From positions 1,984,001 to 2,048,000 of the forward strand of contig NC_079883.1 in assembly GCF_029227915.1 (NCBI RefSeq): a stretch of 64,000 nt of DNA, given 5' to 3'. The number at the start of each line of letters is the position of its first letter. Position 1 is the first letter of the stretch. A program made the position numbers and the translations under genes. The notes beneath the pieces were generated by a model. It did not search any database and was not told where the DNA came from. It saw nothing but the letters and a program-made list of their open reading frames with translations. This document shows positions 1 through 12,409 of this stretch, piece by piece. Source of the DNA: Hydractinia symbiolongicarpus. Taxonomy: Eukaryota > Cnidaria > Hydrozoa > Anthoathecata > Hydractiniidae.

Positions 1-1232
1 CTGTTAAAAGCAATTTAACCTAGCAATATCGGAAAATTATCGCTAAATCTATGTTGGTACGAATATGTGACGCAACCGTTGTAACTCAAACGGACTCTTG
101 CCGTTAGAAAGTCAATGAAATGTAGTTTTTGGAACTGCCTCTATTACTTCAGTGCGTGCTAATGGCTAGGATTAGTCCCGCAGTAAAAAATGGCTTATTG
201 ATATAGGTTTGTAAGTAAAGACATAACACAGCGTCCAGTCTAACTGCAGAGTTCCAGCATTCATGCCAAAGTAAGAAGAATGTTAATTCTTAGAGTCCAA
301 TTGTCTCATTTACAACATTTATAAGGTCAAAGTCCAAAGTCAGTTCAATTAGGTCCCACGGTCAACCGTTTCACTGTTAAAAGCAATTTAACCTAGCAAT
401 ATCGAAAAATTATCGCTAAATCTATGTTGGTACGAATATGTGACGCAACTGTTGTAACTCAATCGCACTGATACCGTTAGAAAGTCAATGAAATGTAGTT
501 TTTGGAACTGCCTCTATTACTTCAGCGTCACTAATGGCTACGATTAGTCCCGCAGTAAAAAATGCCTTATTGATGTAAATTTGTAAATAAAGACATAACA
601 CAGCGCGCAGTGTAACTACTGAGTTCCAGAAATCATGCCAAAGTAAGAAGAATGAAAATTCTTCGAGTTCAATTTTCTCACTTATCACATTTATAAGGTC
701 AAAGTGCAAGATCTGCTCAATTAGTGCTCACGGTCAACCGTTTCACTGTTAAAAGCAATTCAACCTAGCAATATCGGAAAATTATCGCTAAATCTATGTT
801 GGTACGAATATGTGACGCAACCGTTGTAACTCAAACGGACTCATGCCGTTAGAAAGTCAATGAAATGTAGTTTTTGGAACTGTCTCTATTACTTCAGCGT
901 CACTAATGGCTACGATTAGTCCCGCACTACGATTGACTCATTGATTTAAATTTTTAAATGAAGAGCTAACACAGCGTCCAGTCTAACTGCAGAGTTCCAG
1001 CATTCATGCCAAAGTAAGAAGAATGTTAATTCTTAGAGTCCAATTGTCTCATTTACAACATTTATAAGGTCAAAGTCCAAAGTCAGTTCAATTAGGTCCC
1101 AATGTCAACCGTTTCACTGTTAAAAGCAATTCAACCTAGCAATATCGGAAAATTATCGTTAAATCTATGTTGGTACAAATATGTGACGCAACCGTTGTAA
1201 CTCAATCGCACTGATACCGTTAGAAAGTCAGT
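1..1232 (+). repeat. Left edge: partial monomer, two hybrids and one C
   Basis: Bases 1-116 are the tail of an A- or C-type monomer cut by the window edge. The unit at 117 begins as C and switches to A at 'cagtgcgtgctaatgg'. The unit at 490 begins as C ('cagcgtcactaatggctac') and switches to B after 'cccgcag', carrying B's 'gcgcgcagtgtaac'. The unit at 862 is a C with the odd 'cactacgattgac'. The two adjacent hybrids suggest exchange at homologous register just outside the regular 4098 bp HOR. Confidence 0.85.
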
Positions 1233-2350
1233 GAAATGCAGTTTTGGAAACTGTCCCTATTTCTTAAGCGGGAGCCAATGGCTAGGATTAGTCCCGCGGT
1301 AAAAAATGCCTTATTGATATAAATTTGTAAATAAAGACATAACACAGCGCGCAGTGTAACTACTGAGTTCGAGAAATCATGCCAAAGTAAGAATAATGAA
1401 AATTCTTGGAGTTTAATTTTCTCACTTATCACATTTATAAGGTCAGAGTGCAAGATCTGCTCAATTAGTTCTCACGGTCAATCGTTTCATTGTTAAAAGC
1501 GATGCAACCTAGTATTATCGGGAGAATATCGCTGAATACATGTTGGTACGAATATGTGACGCAACCGTTGTAACTCAAACGGACTCATGCCTGTTAGAAA
1601 GTCAATGAAATGTAGTTTTTGGAACTGCCTCTATTACTTCAGCGTCACTAATGGCTACGATTAGTCCCGCACTAAGATTGACTCATTGATTTAAATTTTT
1701 AAATGAAGAGCTAACACAGCGTCCAGTCTAACTGCAGAGTTCCAGCATTCATGCCAAAGTAAGAAGAATGTTAATTCTCAGAGTCCAATTGTCTCATTTA
1801 CAACATTTATAAGGTCAAAGTCCAAAGTCAGTTCAATTAGGTCCCAATGTCAACCGTTTCACTGTTAAAAGCAATTCAACCTAGCAATATCGGAGAATTA
1901 TCGCTAAATCTATGTTGGTACAAATATGTGACGCAACCGTTGTAACTTAATCGCACTGATACCGTTAGAAAGTCAATGAAATGTAGTTTTAGAAACTGTC
2001 TCTAATTCTTCAGTGCGTGCTAATGGCTAGGATTAGTCCCGCAGTAAAAAATGGCTTATTGATATAAGTTTGTAAGTAAAGACATAACACAGCGTCCAGT
2101 ATAATTACAAAGTTCCAGCATTCATGCCAAAATAAGAAGAATGTTAATTCTTAGAGTCCAATTGTCTCATTTACAACATTTATATGGTCAAAGTCCAAAG
2201 TCAGTTCAATTAGGTCCCACGGTCAACCGTTTCACTGTTAAAAGCAATTCAACCTACCAATATCGGAAAATTATCGCTAAATCTATGTTGGTACAAATAT
2301 GTGACGCAACCGTTGTAACTCAATCGCACTGATACCGTTAGAAAGTCAGT
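1233..2350 (+). repeat. B-C-A trimer (1118 bp), last part of a preceding 4098 bp HOR copy
   Basis: Units start at 1233 (B), 1607 (C) and 1978 (A). They correspond to 5331, 5705 and 6076 exactly 4098 bp downstream. Rare shared variants include 'gtaacttaatcgcactg' before A and 'gagttcgagaaatc' in B. One difference is in B, where 5331 and 9429 read 'aaacacataac' and 1233 reads 'aaagacataac'. Confidence 0.88.
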
Positions 2351-2723
2351 GAAATGCAGTTTTGGAAACTGTCCCTATTTCTTAAGCGGGAGCCAATGGC
2401 TAGGATTAGTCCCGCGGTAAAAAATGCCTTATTGATATAAATTTGTAAATAAAGGCATAACACAGCGCGCAGTGTAACTACTGAGTTCCAGAAATCATGC
2501 CAAAGTAAGAAGAATGAAAATTCTTGTAGTTCAATTTTCTCATTTATTACATTTATAAGGTCAAAGTGCAAAATCAGCTCAATTAGGCGTCACGGCCAAT
2601 CTTTTCATTGTTAAAAGTGGTGCAACCTAGTATTATCGGGAGAATATCGCTGAATACATGTTGGTACGAATATGTGACGCAACCGTTGTAACTCAAACGG
2701 ACTCATGCCGTTAGAAAGTCAAT

Positions 2724-3094
2724 GAAATGTAGTTTTTGGAACTGTCTCTATTACTTCAGCGTCACTAATGGCTACGATTAGTCCCGCACTAAGATTGACT
2801 CATTGATTTAAATTTTTAAATGAAGAGCTAACACAGCGTCCAGTCTAACTGCAGAGTTCCAGCATTCATGCCAAAGTAAGAAGAATGTTAATTCTTAGAG
2901 TCCAATTGTCCCATTTACAACATTTATAAGGTCAAAGTCCAAAGTCAGTTCAATTAGGTCCCAATGTCAACCGTTTCACTGTTAAAAGCAATTCAACCTA
3001 GCAATATCGGAAAATTATCGCTAAATCTATGTTGGTACAAATATGTGACGCAACCGTTGTAACTCAATCGCACTGATACCGTTAGAAAGTCAGT
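2724..3094 (+). repeat. Representative long C monomer (371 bp)
   Basis: Family C starts 'gtagtttttggaactg', then has 'cagcgtcactaatggctac', 'aagattgactcattg' and 'gaagagctaacacagcg', followed by an A-like tail. The long form has 'tttttaaatgaagag', giving 371 bp. In the 4098 bp HOR it also has 'cccgcactaag' where other C copies read 'cccgcagtaag'. Long C occurs at 862-11293, 14647, 16510, 33586, 34700, 36565, 38428, 56252, 59233 and 60350, and in the C/B hybrids. Confidence 0.92.
2806..2821. other. AT-rich dyad in long C
   Basis: 'atttaaatttttaaat' has seven-base inverted arms (atttaaa/tttaaat) around two bases. It is present in long C only. The four-base loss that defines short C destroys the right arm ('atttaaatttttgaag'). 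Confidence 0.65.
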
Positions 3095-6000
3095 ATAATG
3101 CAGTTTTGGAAACTGTCCCTATTTCTTAAGCGGGAGCCAATGGCTAGGATTAGTCCCGTGGTAAAAAATGCCTTATTGATATAAATTTGTAAATAAAGAC
3201 ATAACACAGCGCGCAGTGTAACTACTGAGTTCCAGAAATCATGCCAAAGTAAGAATAATGAAAATTCTTGGAGTTTAATTTTCTCACTTATCACATTTAT
3301 AAGGTCACAGTGCAAGATCTGCTCAATTAGTTCTCACGGTCAATCGTTTCATTGTTAAAAGCGATGCAACCTAGTATTATCGGGAGAATATCGCTGAATA
3401 CATGTTGGTACGAATATGTGACGCAACCGTTGTAACTCAAACGGACTCATGCCTGTTAGAAAGTCAATGAAATGTAGTTTTTGGAACTGCCTCTATTACT
3501 TCAGCGTCACTAATGGCTACGATTAGTCCCGCACTAAGATTGACTCATTGATTTAAATTTTTAAATGAAGAGTTAACACAGCGTCCAGTCTAACTGCAGA
3601 GTTCCAGCATTCATGCCAAAGTAAGAAGAATGTTAATTCTTAGAGTCCAATTGTCTCATTTACAACATTTATAAGGTCAAAGTCCAAAGTCAGTTCAATT
3701 AGGTCCCAATGTCAACCGTTTCACTGTTAAAAGCAATTCAACCTAGCAATATCGGAGAATTATCGCTAAATCTATGTTGGTACGAATATGTGACGCAACC
3801 GTTGTAACTCAATCGCACTGATACCGTTAGAAAGTCAATGAAATGTAGTTTTAGAAACTGTCTCTAATTCTTCAGTGCGTGCTAATGGCTAGGATTAGTC
3901 CCGCAGTAAAAAATGGCTTATTGATATAAGTTTGTAAGTAAAGACATAACACAGCGTCCAGTATAATTACAAAGTTCCAGCATTTATGCCAAAATAAGAA
4001 GAATGTTAATTCTTAGAGTCCAATTGTCTCATTTACAACATTTATATGGTCAAAGTCCAAAGTCAGTTCAATTAGGTCCCACGGTCAACCGTTTCACTGT
4101 TAAAAGCAATTCAACCTACCAATATCGGAAAATTATCGCTAAATCTATGTTGGTACGAATATGTGACGCAACCGTTGTAACTCAATCGCACTGATACCGT
4201 TAGAAAGTCAGTGAAATGCAGTTTTGGAAACTGTCCCTATTTCTTAAGCGGGAGCCAATGGCTAGGATTAGTCCCGCGGTAAAAAATGCCTTATTGATAT
4301 AAATTTGTAAATAAAGACATAACACAGCGCGCAGTGTAACTACTGAGTTCCAGAAATCATTCCAAAGTAAGAAGAATGAAAATTCTTGTAGTTCAATTTT
4401 CTCATTTATCACATTTATAAGGTCAAAGTGCAAAATCAGCTCAATTAGGCGTCACGGCCAATCTTTTCATTGTTAAAAGTGGTGCAACCTAGTATTATCG
4501 GGTGAATATCGCTGAATACATGTTGGTACGAATATGTGACGCAACCGTTGTAACTCAAACGGACTCATGCCTGTTAGAAAGTCAATGAAATGTAGTTTTT
4601 GGAACTGCCTCTATTACTTCAGCGTCACTAATGGCTACGATTAGTCCTGCACTAAGATTGACTCATTGATTTAAATTTTTAAATGAAGAGCTAACACAGC
4701 GTCCAGTCTAACTGCAGAGTTCCAGCATTCATGCCAAAGTAAGAAGAATGTTAATTCTTAGAGTCCAATTGTCTCATTTACAACATTTATAAGGTCAAAG
4801 TCCAAAGTCATTTCAATTAGGTCCCAATGTCAACCGTTTCACTGTTAAAAGCAATTCAACCTAGCAATATCGGATAATTATCGCTAAATCTATGTTGGTA
4901 CGAATATGTGACGCAACCGTTGTAACTCAATCGCACTGATACCGTTAGAAAGTCAATTAAATGTAGTTTTAGAAACTGTCTCTAATTCTTCAGTGCGTGC
5001 TAATGGCTAGGATTAGTCCCGCAGTAAAAAATGGCTTATTGATATAAGTTTGTAAGTAAAGACATAACACAGCGTCCAGTCTAACTGCAGAGTTCCAGCA
5101 TTCATGCCAAAGTAAGAAGAATGTTAATTCTTAGAGTCCAATTGTCTCATTTACAACATTTATAAGGTCAAAGTCCAAAGTCAGTTCAATTAGGTCCCAC
5201 GGTCAACCGTTTCACTGTTAAAAGCAATTCAACCTAGCAATATCGGAAAATTATCGCTAAATCTATGTTGGTACGAATATGTGACGCAACCGTTGTAACT
5301 CAATCGGACTGATACCGTTAGAAAGTCAGTGAAATGCAGTTTTGGAAACTGTCCCTATTTCTTAAGCGGGAGCCAATGGCTAGGATTAGTCCCGCGGTAA
5401 AAAATGCCTTATTGATATAAATTTGTAAATAAACACATAACACAGCGCGCAGTGTAACTACTGAGTTCGAGAAATCATGCCAAAGTAAGAATAATGAAAA
5501 TTCTTGGAGTTTAATTTTCTCACTTATCACATTTATAAGGTCAGAGTGCAAGATCTGCTCAATTAGTTCTCACGGTCAATCGTTTTATTGTTAAAAGCGA
5601 TGCAACCTAGTATTATCGGGAGAATATCGCTGAATACATGTTGGTACGAATATGTGACGCCACCGTTGTAACTCAAACGGACTCATGCCTGTTAGAAAGT
5701 CAATGAAATGTAGTTTTTGGAACTGCCTCTATTACTTCAGCGTCACTAATGGCTACGATTAGTCCCGCACTAAGATTGACTCATTGATTTAAATTTTTAA
5801 ATGAAGAGTTAACACAGCGTCCAGTCTAACTGCAGAGTTCCAGCATTCATGCCAAAGTAAGAAGAATGTTAATTCTTAGAGTCCAATTGTCTCATTTACA
5901 ACATTTATAAGGTCAAAGTCCAAAGTCAGTTCAATTAGGTCCCAATGTCAACCGTTTCACTGTTAAAAGCAATTCAACCTAGCAATATCGGAGAATTATC

Positions 6001-6448
6001 GCTAAATCTATGTTGGTACAAATATGTGACGCAACCGTTGTAACTTAATCGCACTGATACCGTTAGAAAGTCAATGAAATGTAGTTTTAGAAACTGTCTC
6101 TAATTCTTCAGTGCGTGCTAATGGCTAGGATTAGTCCCGCAGTAAAAAATGGCTTATTGATATAAGTTTGTAAGTAAAGACATAACACAGCGTCCAGTAT
6201 AATTACAAAGTTCCAGCATTCATGCCAAAATAAGAAGAATGTTAATTCTTAGAGTCCAATTGTCTCATTTACAACATTTATATGGTCAAAGTCCAAAGTC
6301 AGTTCAATTAGGTCCCACGGTCAACCGTTTCACTGTTAAAAGCAATTCAACCTACCAATATCGGAAAATTATCGCTAAATCTATGTTGGTACAAATATGT
6401 GACGCAACCGTTGTAACTCAATCGCACTGATACCGTTAGAAAGTCAGT

Positions 6449-9400
6449 GAAATGCAGTTTTGGAAACTGTCCCTATTTCTTAAGCGGGAGCCAATGGCTA
6501 GGATTAGTCCCGCGGTAAAAAATGCCTTATTGATATAAATTTGTAAATAAAGGCATAACACAGCGCGCAGTGTAACTACTGAGTTCCAGAAATCATGCCA
6601 AAGTAAGAAGAATGAAAATTCTTGTAGTTCAATTTTCTCATTTATTACATTTATAAGGTCAAAGTGCAAAATCAGCTCAATTAGGCGTCACGGCCAATCT
6701 TTTCATTGTTAAAAGTGGTGCAACCTAGTATTATCGGGAGAATATCGCTGAATACATGTTGGTACGAATATGTGACGCAACCGTTGTAACTCAAACGGAC
6801 TCATGCCGTTAGAAAGTCAATGAAATGTAGTTTTTGGAACTGTCTCTATTACTTCAGCGTCACTAATGGCTACGATTAGTCCCGCACTAAGATTGACTCA
6901 TTGATTTAAATTTTTAAATGAAGAGATAACACAGCGTCCAGTCTAACTGCAGAGTTCCAGCATTCATGCCAAAGTAAGAAGAATGTTAATTCTTAGAGTC
7001 CAATTGTCTCATTTACAACATTTATAAGGTCAAAGTCCAAAGTCAGTTCAATTAGGTCCCAATGTCAACCGTTTCACTGTTAAAAGCAATTCAACCTAGC
7101 AATATCGGAAAATTATCGCTAAATCTATGTTGGTACAAATATGTGACGCAACCGTTGTAACTCAATCGCACTGATACCGTTAGAAAGTCAGTATAATGCA
7201 GTTTTGGAAACTGTCCCTATTTCTTAAGCGGGAGCCAATGGCTAGGATTAGTCCCGCGGTAAAAAATGCCTTATTGATATAAATTTGTAAATAAAGACAT
7301 AACACAGCGCGCAGTGTAACTACTGAGTTCCAGAAATCATGCCAAAGTAAGAATAATGAAAATTCTTGGAGTTTAATTTTCTCACTTATCACATTTATAA
7401 GGTCACAGTGCAAGATCTGCTCAATTAGTTCTCACGGTCAATCGTTTCATTGTTAAAAGCGATGCAACCTAGTATTATCGGGAGAATATCGCTGAATACA
7501 TGTTGGTACGAATATGTGACGCAACCGTTGTAACTCAAACGGACTCATGCCTGTTAGAAAGTCAATGAAATGTAGTTTTTGGAACTGCCTCTATTACTTC
7601 AGCGTCACTAATGGCTACGATTAGTCCCGCACTAAGATTGACTCATTGATTTAAATTTTTAAATGAAGAGTTAACACAGCGTCCAGTCTAACTGCAGAGT
7701 TCCAGCATTCATGCCAAAGTAAGAAGAATGTTAATTCTTAGAGTCCAATTGTCTCATTTACAACATTTATAAGGTCAAAGTCCAAAGTCAGTTCAATTAG
7801 GTCCCAATGTCAACCGTTTCACTGTTAAAAGCAATTCAACCTAGCAATATCGGAGAATTATCGCTAAATCTATGTTGGTACGAATATGTGACGCAACCGT
7901 TGTAACTCAATCGCACTGATACCGTTAGAAAGTCAATGAAATGTAGTTTTAGAAACTGTCTCTAATTCTTCAGTGCGTGCTAATGGCTAGGATTAGTCCC
8001 GCAGTAAAAAATGGCTTATTGATATAAGTTTGTAAGTAAAGACATAACACAGCGTCCAGTATAATTACAAAGTTCCAGCATTTATGCCAAAATAAGAAGA
8101 ATGTTAATTCTTAGAGTCCAATTGTCTCATTTACAACATTTATATGGTCAAAGTCCAAAGTCAGTTCAATTAGGTCCCACGGTCAACCGTTTCACTGTTA
8201 AAAGCAATTCAACCTACCAATATCGGAAAATTATCGCTAAATCTATGTTGGTACGAATATGTGACGCAACCGTTGTAACTCAATCGCACTGATACCGTTA
8301 GAAAGTCAGTGAAATGCAGTTTTGGAAACTGTCCCTATTTCTTAAGCGGGAGCCAATGGCTAGGATTAGTCCCGCGGTAAAAAATGCCTTATTGATATAA
8401 ATTTGTAAATAAAGACATAACACAGCGCGCAGTGTAACTACTGAGTTCCAGAAATCATTCCAAAGTAAGAAGAATGAAAATTCTTGTAGTTCAATTTTCT
8501 CATTTATCACATTTATAAGGTCAAAGTGCAAAATCAGCTCAATTAGGCGTCACGGCCAATCTTTTCATTGTTAAAAGTGGTGCAACCTAGTATTATCGGG
8601 TGAATATCGCTGAATACATGTTGGTACGAATATGTGACGCAACCGTTGTAACTCAAACGGACTCATGCCTGTTAGAAAGTCAATGAAATGTAGTTTTTGG
8701 AACTGCCTCTATTACTTCAGCGTCACTAATGGCTACGATTAGTCCTGCACTAAGATTGACTCATTGATTTAAATTGTTAAATGAAGAGCTAACACAGCGT
8801 CCAGTCTAACTGCAGAGTTCCAGCATTCATGCCAAAGTAAGAAGAATGTTAATTCTTAGAGTCCAATTGTCTCATTTACAACATTTATAAGGTCAAAGTC
8901 CAAAGTCATTTCAATTAGGTCCCAATGTCAACCGTTTCACTGTTAAAAGCAATTCAACCTAGCAATATCGGATAATTATCGCTAAATCTATGTTGGTACG
9001 AATATGTGACGCAACCGTTGTAACTCAATCGCACTGATACCGTTAGAAAGTCAATTAAATGTAGTTTTAGAAACTGTCTCTAATTCTTCAGTGCGTGCTA
9101 ATGGCTAGGATTAGTCCCGCAGTAAAAAATGGCTTATTGATATAAGTTTGTAAGTAAAGACATAACACAGCGTCCAGTCTAACTGCAGAGTTCCAGCATT
9201 CATGCCAAAGTAAGAAGAATGTTAATTCTTAGAGTCCAATTGTCTCATTTACAACATTTATAAGGTCAAAGTCCAAAGTCAGTTCAATTAGGTCCCACGG
9301 TCAACCGTTTCACTGTTAAAAGCAATTCAACCTAGCAATATCGGAAAATTATCGCTAAATCTATGTTGGTACGAATATGTGACGCAACCGTTGTAACTCA

Positions 9401-10546
9401 ATCGGACTGATACCGTTAGAAAGTCAGTGAAATGCAGTTTTGGAAACTGTCCCTATTTCTTAAGCGGGAGCCAATGGCTAGGATTAGTCCCGCGGTAAAA
9501 AATGCCTTATTGATATAAATTTGTAAATAAACACATAACACAGCGCGCAGTGTAACTACTGAGTTCGAGAAATCATGCCAAAGTAAGAATAATGAAAATT
9601 CTTGGAGTTTAATTTTCTCACTTATCACATTTATAAGGTCAGAGTGCAAGATCTGCTCAATTAGTTCTCACGGTCAATCGTTTTATTGTTAAAAGCGATG
9701 CAACCTAGTATTATCGGGAGAATATCGCTGAATACATGTTGGTACGAATATGTGACGCCACCGTTGTAACTCAAACGGACTCATGCCTGTTAGAAAGTCA
9801 ATGAAATGTAGTTTTTGGAACTGCCTCTATTACTTCAGCGTCACTAATGGCTACGATTAGTCCCGCACTAAGATTGACTCATTGATTTAAATTTTTAAAT
9901 GAAGAGTTAACACAGCGTCCAGTCTAACTGCAGAGTTCCAGCATTCATGCCAAAGTAAGAAGAATGTTAATTCTTAGAGTCCAATTGTCTCATTTACAAC
10001 ATTTATAAGGTCAAAGTCCAAAGTCAGTTCAATTAGGTCCCAATGTCAACCGTTTCACTGTTAAAAGCAATTCAACCTAGCAATATCGGAGAATTATCGC
10101 TAAATCTATGTTGGTACGAATATGTGACGCAACCGTTGTAACTCAATCGCACTGATACCGTTAGAAAGTCAATGAAATGTAGTTTTAGAAACTGTCTCTA
10201 ATTCTTAAGCGGGAGCCAATGGCTAGGATTAGTCCCGCGGTAAAAAATGCCTTATTGATATAAATTTGTAAATAAAGACATAACACAGCGCGCAGTGTAA
10301 CTACTGAGTTCCAGAAATCATGCCAAAGTAAGAAGAATGAAAATTCTTGTAGTTCAATTTTCTCATTTATCACATTTATAAGGTCAAAGTGCAAAATCAG
10401 CTCAATTAGGCGTCACGGCCAATCTTTTCATTGTTAAAAGTGGTGCAACCTAGTATTATCGGGAGAATATCGCTGAATACATGTTGGTACGAATATGTGA
10501 CGCAACCGTTGTAACTCAAACAGACTCATGCCGTTAGAAAGTCAAT
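6449..10546 (+). repeat. 11-monomer higher-order repeat, copy b (4098 bp), last unit hybrid
   Basis: Unit starts are B6449, C6822, B7193, C7567, A7938, B8311, C8685, A9056, B9429, C9803 and an A/B hybrid at 10174. It matches copy a unit for unit with only scattered substitutions. Examples are 'gagataac' near 6926 against 'gagctaac' near 2828, and 'aaattgttaaatg' in C8685 against 'aaatttttaaatg' in C4587. Such low divergence suggests recent duplication or ongoing homogenisation. Confidence 0.92.
10174..10546 (+). repeat. A/B hybrid monomer closing HOR copy b
   Basis: The unit starts as A ('gttttagaaactgtctctaa') and within about 30 bases becomes B ('ttcttaagcgggagcc'). It continues as the 'cttgtagttc' B subtype and is followed directly by C10547. 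Compared with copies a and b, the regular A-then-B pair is collapsed into one monomer. That is the product expected from unequal exchange between A and B at the same internal position, with loss of exactly one monomer. Confidence 0.9.
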
Positions 10547-12380
10547 GAAATGTAGTTGTTGGAACTGTCTCTATTACTTCAGCGTCACTAATGGCTACGA
10601 TTAGTCCCGCACTAAGATTGACTTATTGATTTAAATTTTTAAATGAAGAGCTAACACAGCGTCCAGTCTAACTGCAGAGTTCCAGCATTCATGCCAAAGT
10701 AAGAAGAATGTTAATTCTTAGAGTCCAATTGTCTCATTTACAACATTTATAAGGTCAAAGTCCAAAGTCAGTTCAATTAGGTCCCAATGTCAACCGTTTC
10801 ACTGTTAAAAGCAATTCAACCTAGCAATATCGGAAAATTATCGCTAAATCTATGTTGGTACAAATATGTGACGCAACCGTTGTAACTCAATCGCACTGAT
10901 ACCGTTAGAAAGTCAGTGAAATGCAGTTTTGAAAACTGTCCCTATTTCTTAAGCGGGAGCCAATGGCTAGGATTAGTCCCGCGGTAAAAAATGCCTTATT
11001 GATATAAATTTGTAAATAAAGACATAACACAGCGCGCAGTGTTTACTACTGAGTTCCAGAAATCATGCCAAAGTAAGAATAATGAAAATTCTTGGAGTTT
11101 AATTTTCTCACTTATCACATTTATAAGGTCACAGTGCAAGATCTGCTCAATTAGTTCTCACGGTCAATCGTTTCATTGTTAAAAGCGATGCAACCTAGTA
11201 TTATCGGGAGAATATCGCTGAATACATGTTGGTACGAATATGTGACGCAACCGTTGTAACTCAAACGGACACATGCCTGTTAGAAAGTCAATGAAATGTA
11301 GTTTTTGGAACTGCCTCTATTACTTCAGCGTCACTAATGGCTACGATTAGTCCTGCACTAAGATTGACTCATTGATTTAAATTTTTAAATGAAGAGCTAA
11401 CACAGCGTCCAGTCTAACTGCAGAGTTCCAGCATTCATGCCAAAGTAAGAAGAATGTTAATTCTTAGAGTCCAATTGTCTCATTTACAACATTTATAAGG
11501 TCAAAGTCCAAAGTCAGTTCAATTAGGTCCCAATGTCAACCGTTTCACTGTTAAAAGCAATTCAACCTAGCAATATCGGATAATTATCGCTAAATCTATG
11601 TTGGTACGAATATGTGACGCAACCGTTGTAACTCAATCGCACTGATACCGTTAGAAAGTCAATGAAATGTAGTTTTAGAAACTGTCTCTAATTCTTCAGT
11701 GCGTGCTAATGGCTAGGATTAGTCCCGCAGTAAAAAATGGCTTATTGATATAAGTTTGTAAGTAAAGACATAACACAGCGTCCAGTCTAACTGCAGAGTT
11801 CCAGCATTCATGCCAAAGTAAGAAGATTGTTAATTCTTAGAGTCCAATTGTCTCATTTACAACATTTATAAGGTAAAAGTCCAAAGTCAGTTCAATTAGG
11901 TCCCACGGTCAACCGTTTCACTGTTAAAAGCAATTCAACCTAGCAATATCGGAAAATTATCGCTAAATCTATGTTGGTACGAATATGTGACGCAACCGTT
12001 GTAACTCAATCGGACTGATACCGTTAGAAAGTCAGTGAAATGCAGTTTTGAAAACTGTCCCTATTTCTTAAGCGGGAGCCAATGGCTAGGATTAGTCCCG
12101 CTTTAAAAAATGCCTTATTGATATAAATTTGTAAATAAAGACATAACACAGCGCGCAGTGTAACTACAGAGTTCCAGTATTCATGCCAAAGTAAGCGGAA
12201 TGTTAATTCTTAGAGTCCAATTGTCTTATTTACAACATTTATAAGGTAAAAGTCCAAAGTCAGTTCAATTAGGTCCCAATGTCAACCGTTTCACTGTTAA
12301 AAGCAATTCAACATAGCAATATCGGAGAATTATCGCTAAATCTATGTTGGTACGAATATGTGACGCAACCGTTGTAACTA
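10547..12380 (+). repeat. Degraded third copy of the 11-mer HOR
   Basis: Units are C10547, B10918, C11293, A11664 and B12037. C11293 carries 'gtcctgcactaag' and its tail has 'cggataattatcgc', both marks of C4587 and C8685. The sequence therefore jumps from a B3095-like unit to a C4587-like unit, omitting one trimer. B10918 has a one-base insertion ('cagtgtttactactgag') and is 375 bp with its following junction. B12037 is preceded by 'caatcggactgatacc', as at 5302 and 9400. Confidence 0.82.
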
Positions 12381-12409
12381 AATCGATCTGACACCGTTAG
12401 AAAGTCAAT
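12037..12409 (+). repeat. B/A hybrid monomer
   Basis: The unit begins as B ('gcagttttgaaaactgtccc', 'cagcgcgcagtgtaac') and switches near 12160 to an A- or C-type tail ('cagagttccag', 'gtaagcggaatgttaattc'). A similar switch with the same 'gtaagcggaatg' variant is seen at 15391 and 37309, so the three are probably descendants of one exchange event. This copy also has 'cccgctttaaaaaatg' in place of 'cccgcggtaaaaaatg', which removes the SacII site. Confidence 0.85.

Larger units (their letters stand above)
2351..6448 (+). repeat. 11-monomer higher-order repeat, copy a (4098 bp)
   Basis: Unit starts are B2351, C2724, B3095, C3469, A3840, B4213, C4587, A4958, B5331, C5705 and A6076. The structure is one B-C dimer (744 bp) plus three B-C-A trimers (3 x 1118 bp). 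The B subtypes alternate: 'gtggtgcaacc' type at 2351 and 4213, 'aagaataatg' type at 3095 and 5331. Private markers include 'cagtataatg' at the start of B3095, 'gtcctgcactaag' in C4587 and 'gtcaattaaatg' at A4958. All of them recur 4098 bp later. Confidence 0.93.

Noticed and set aside
2141-2332. Plus-strand 63-75 codon frames in A monomers (also 12537-12764, 34084-34311 and others)
   Set aside because: They are open only in the A variant with 'tttatatgg' and closed by 'tttataagg' in most other A units. They have no recognisable domain and follow satellite periodicity.
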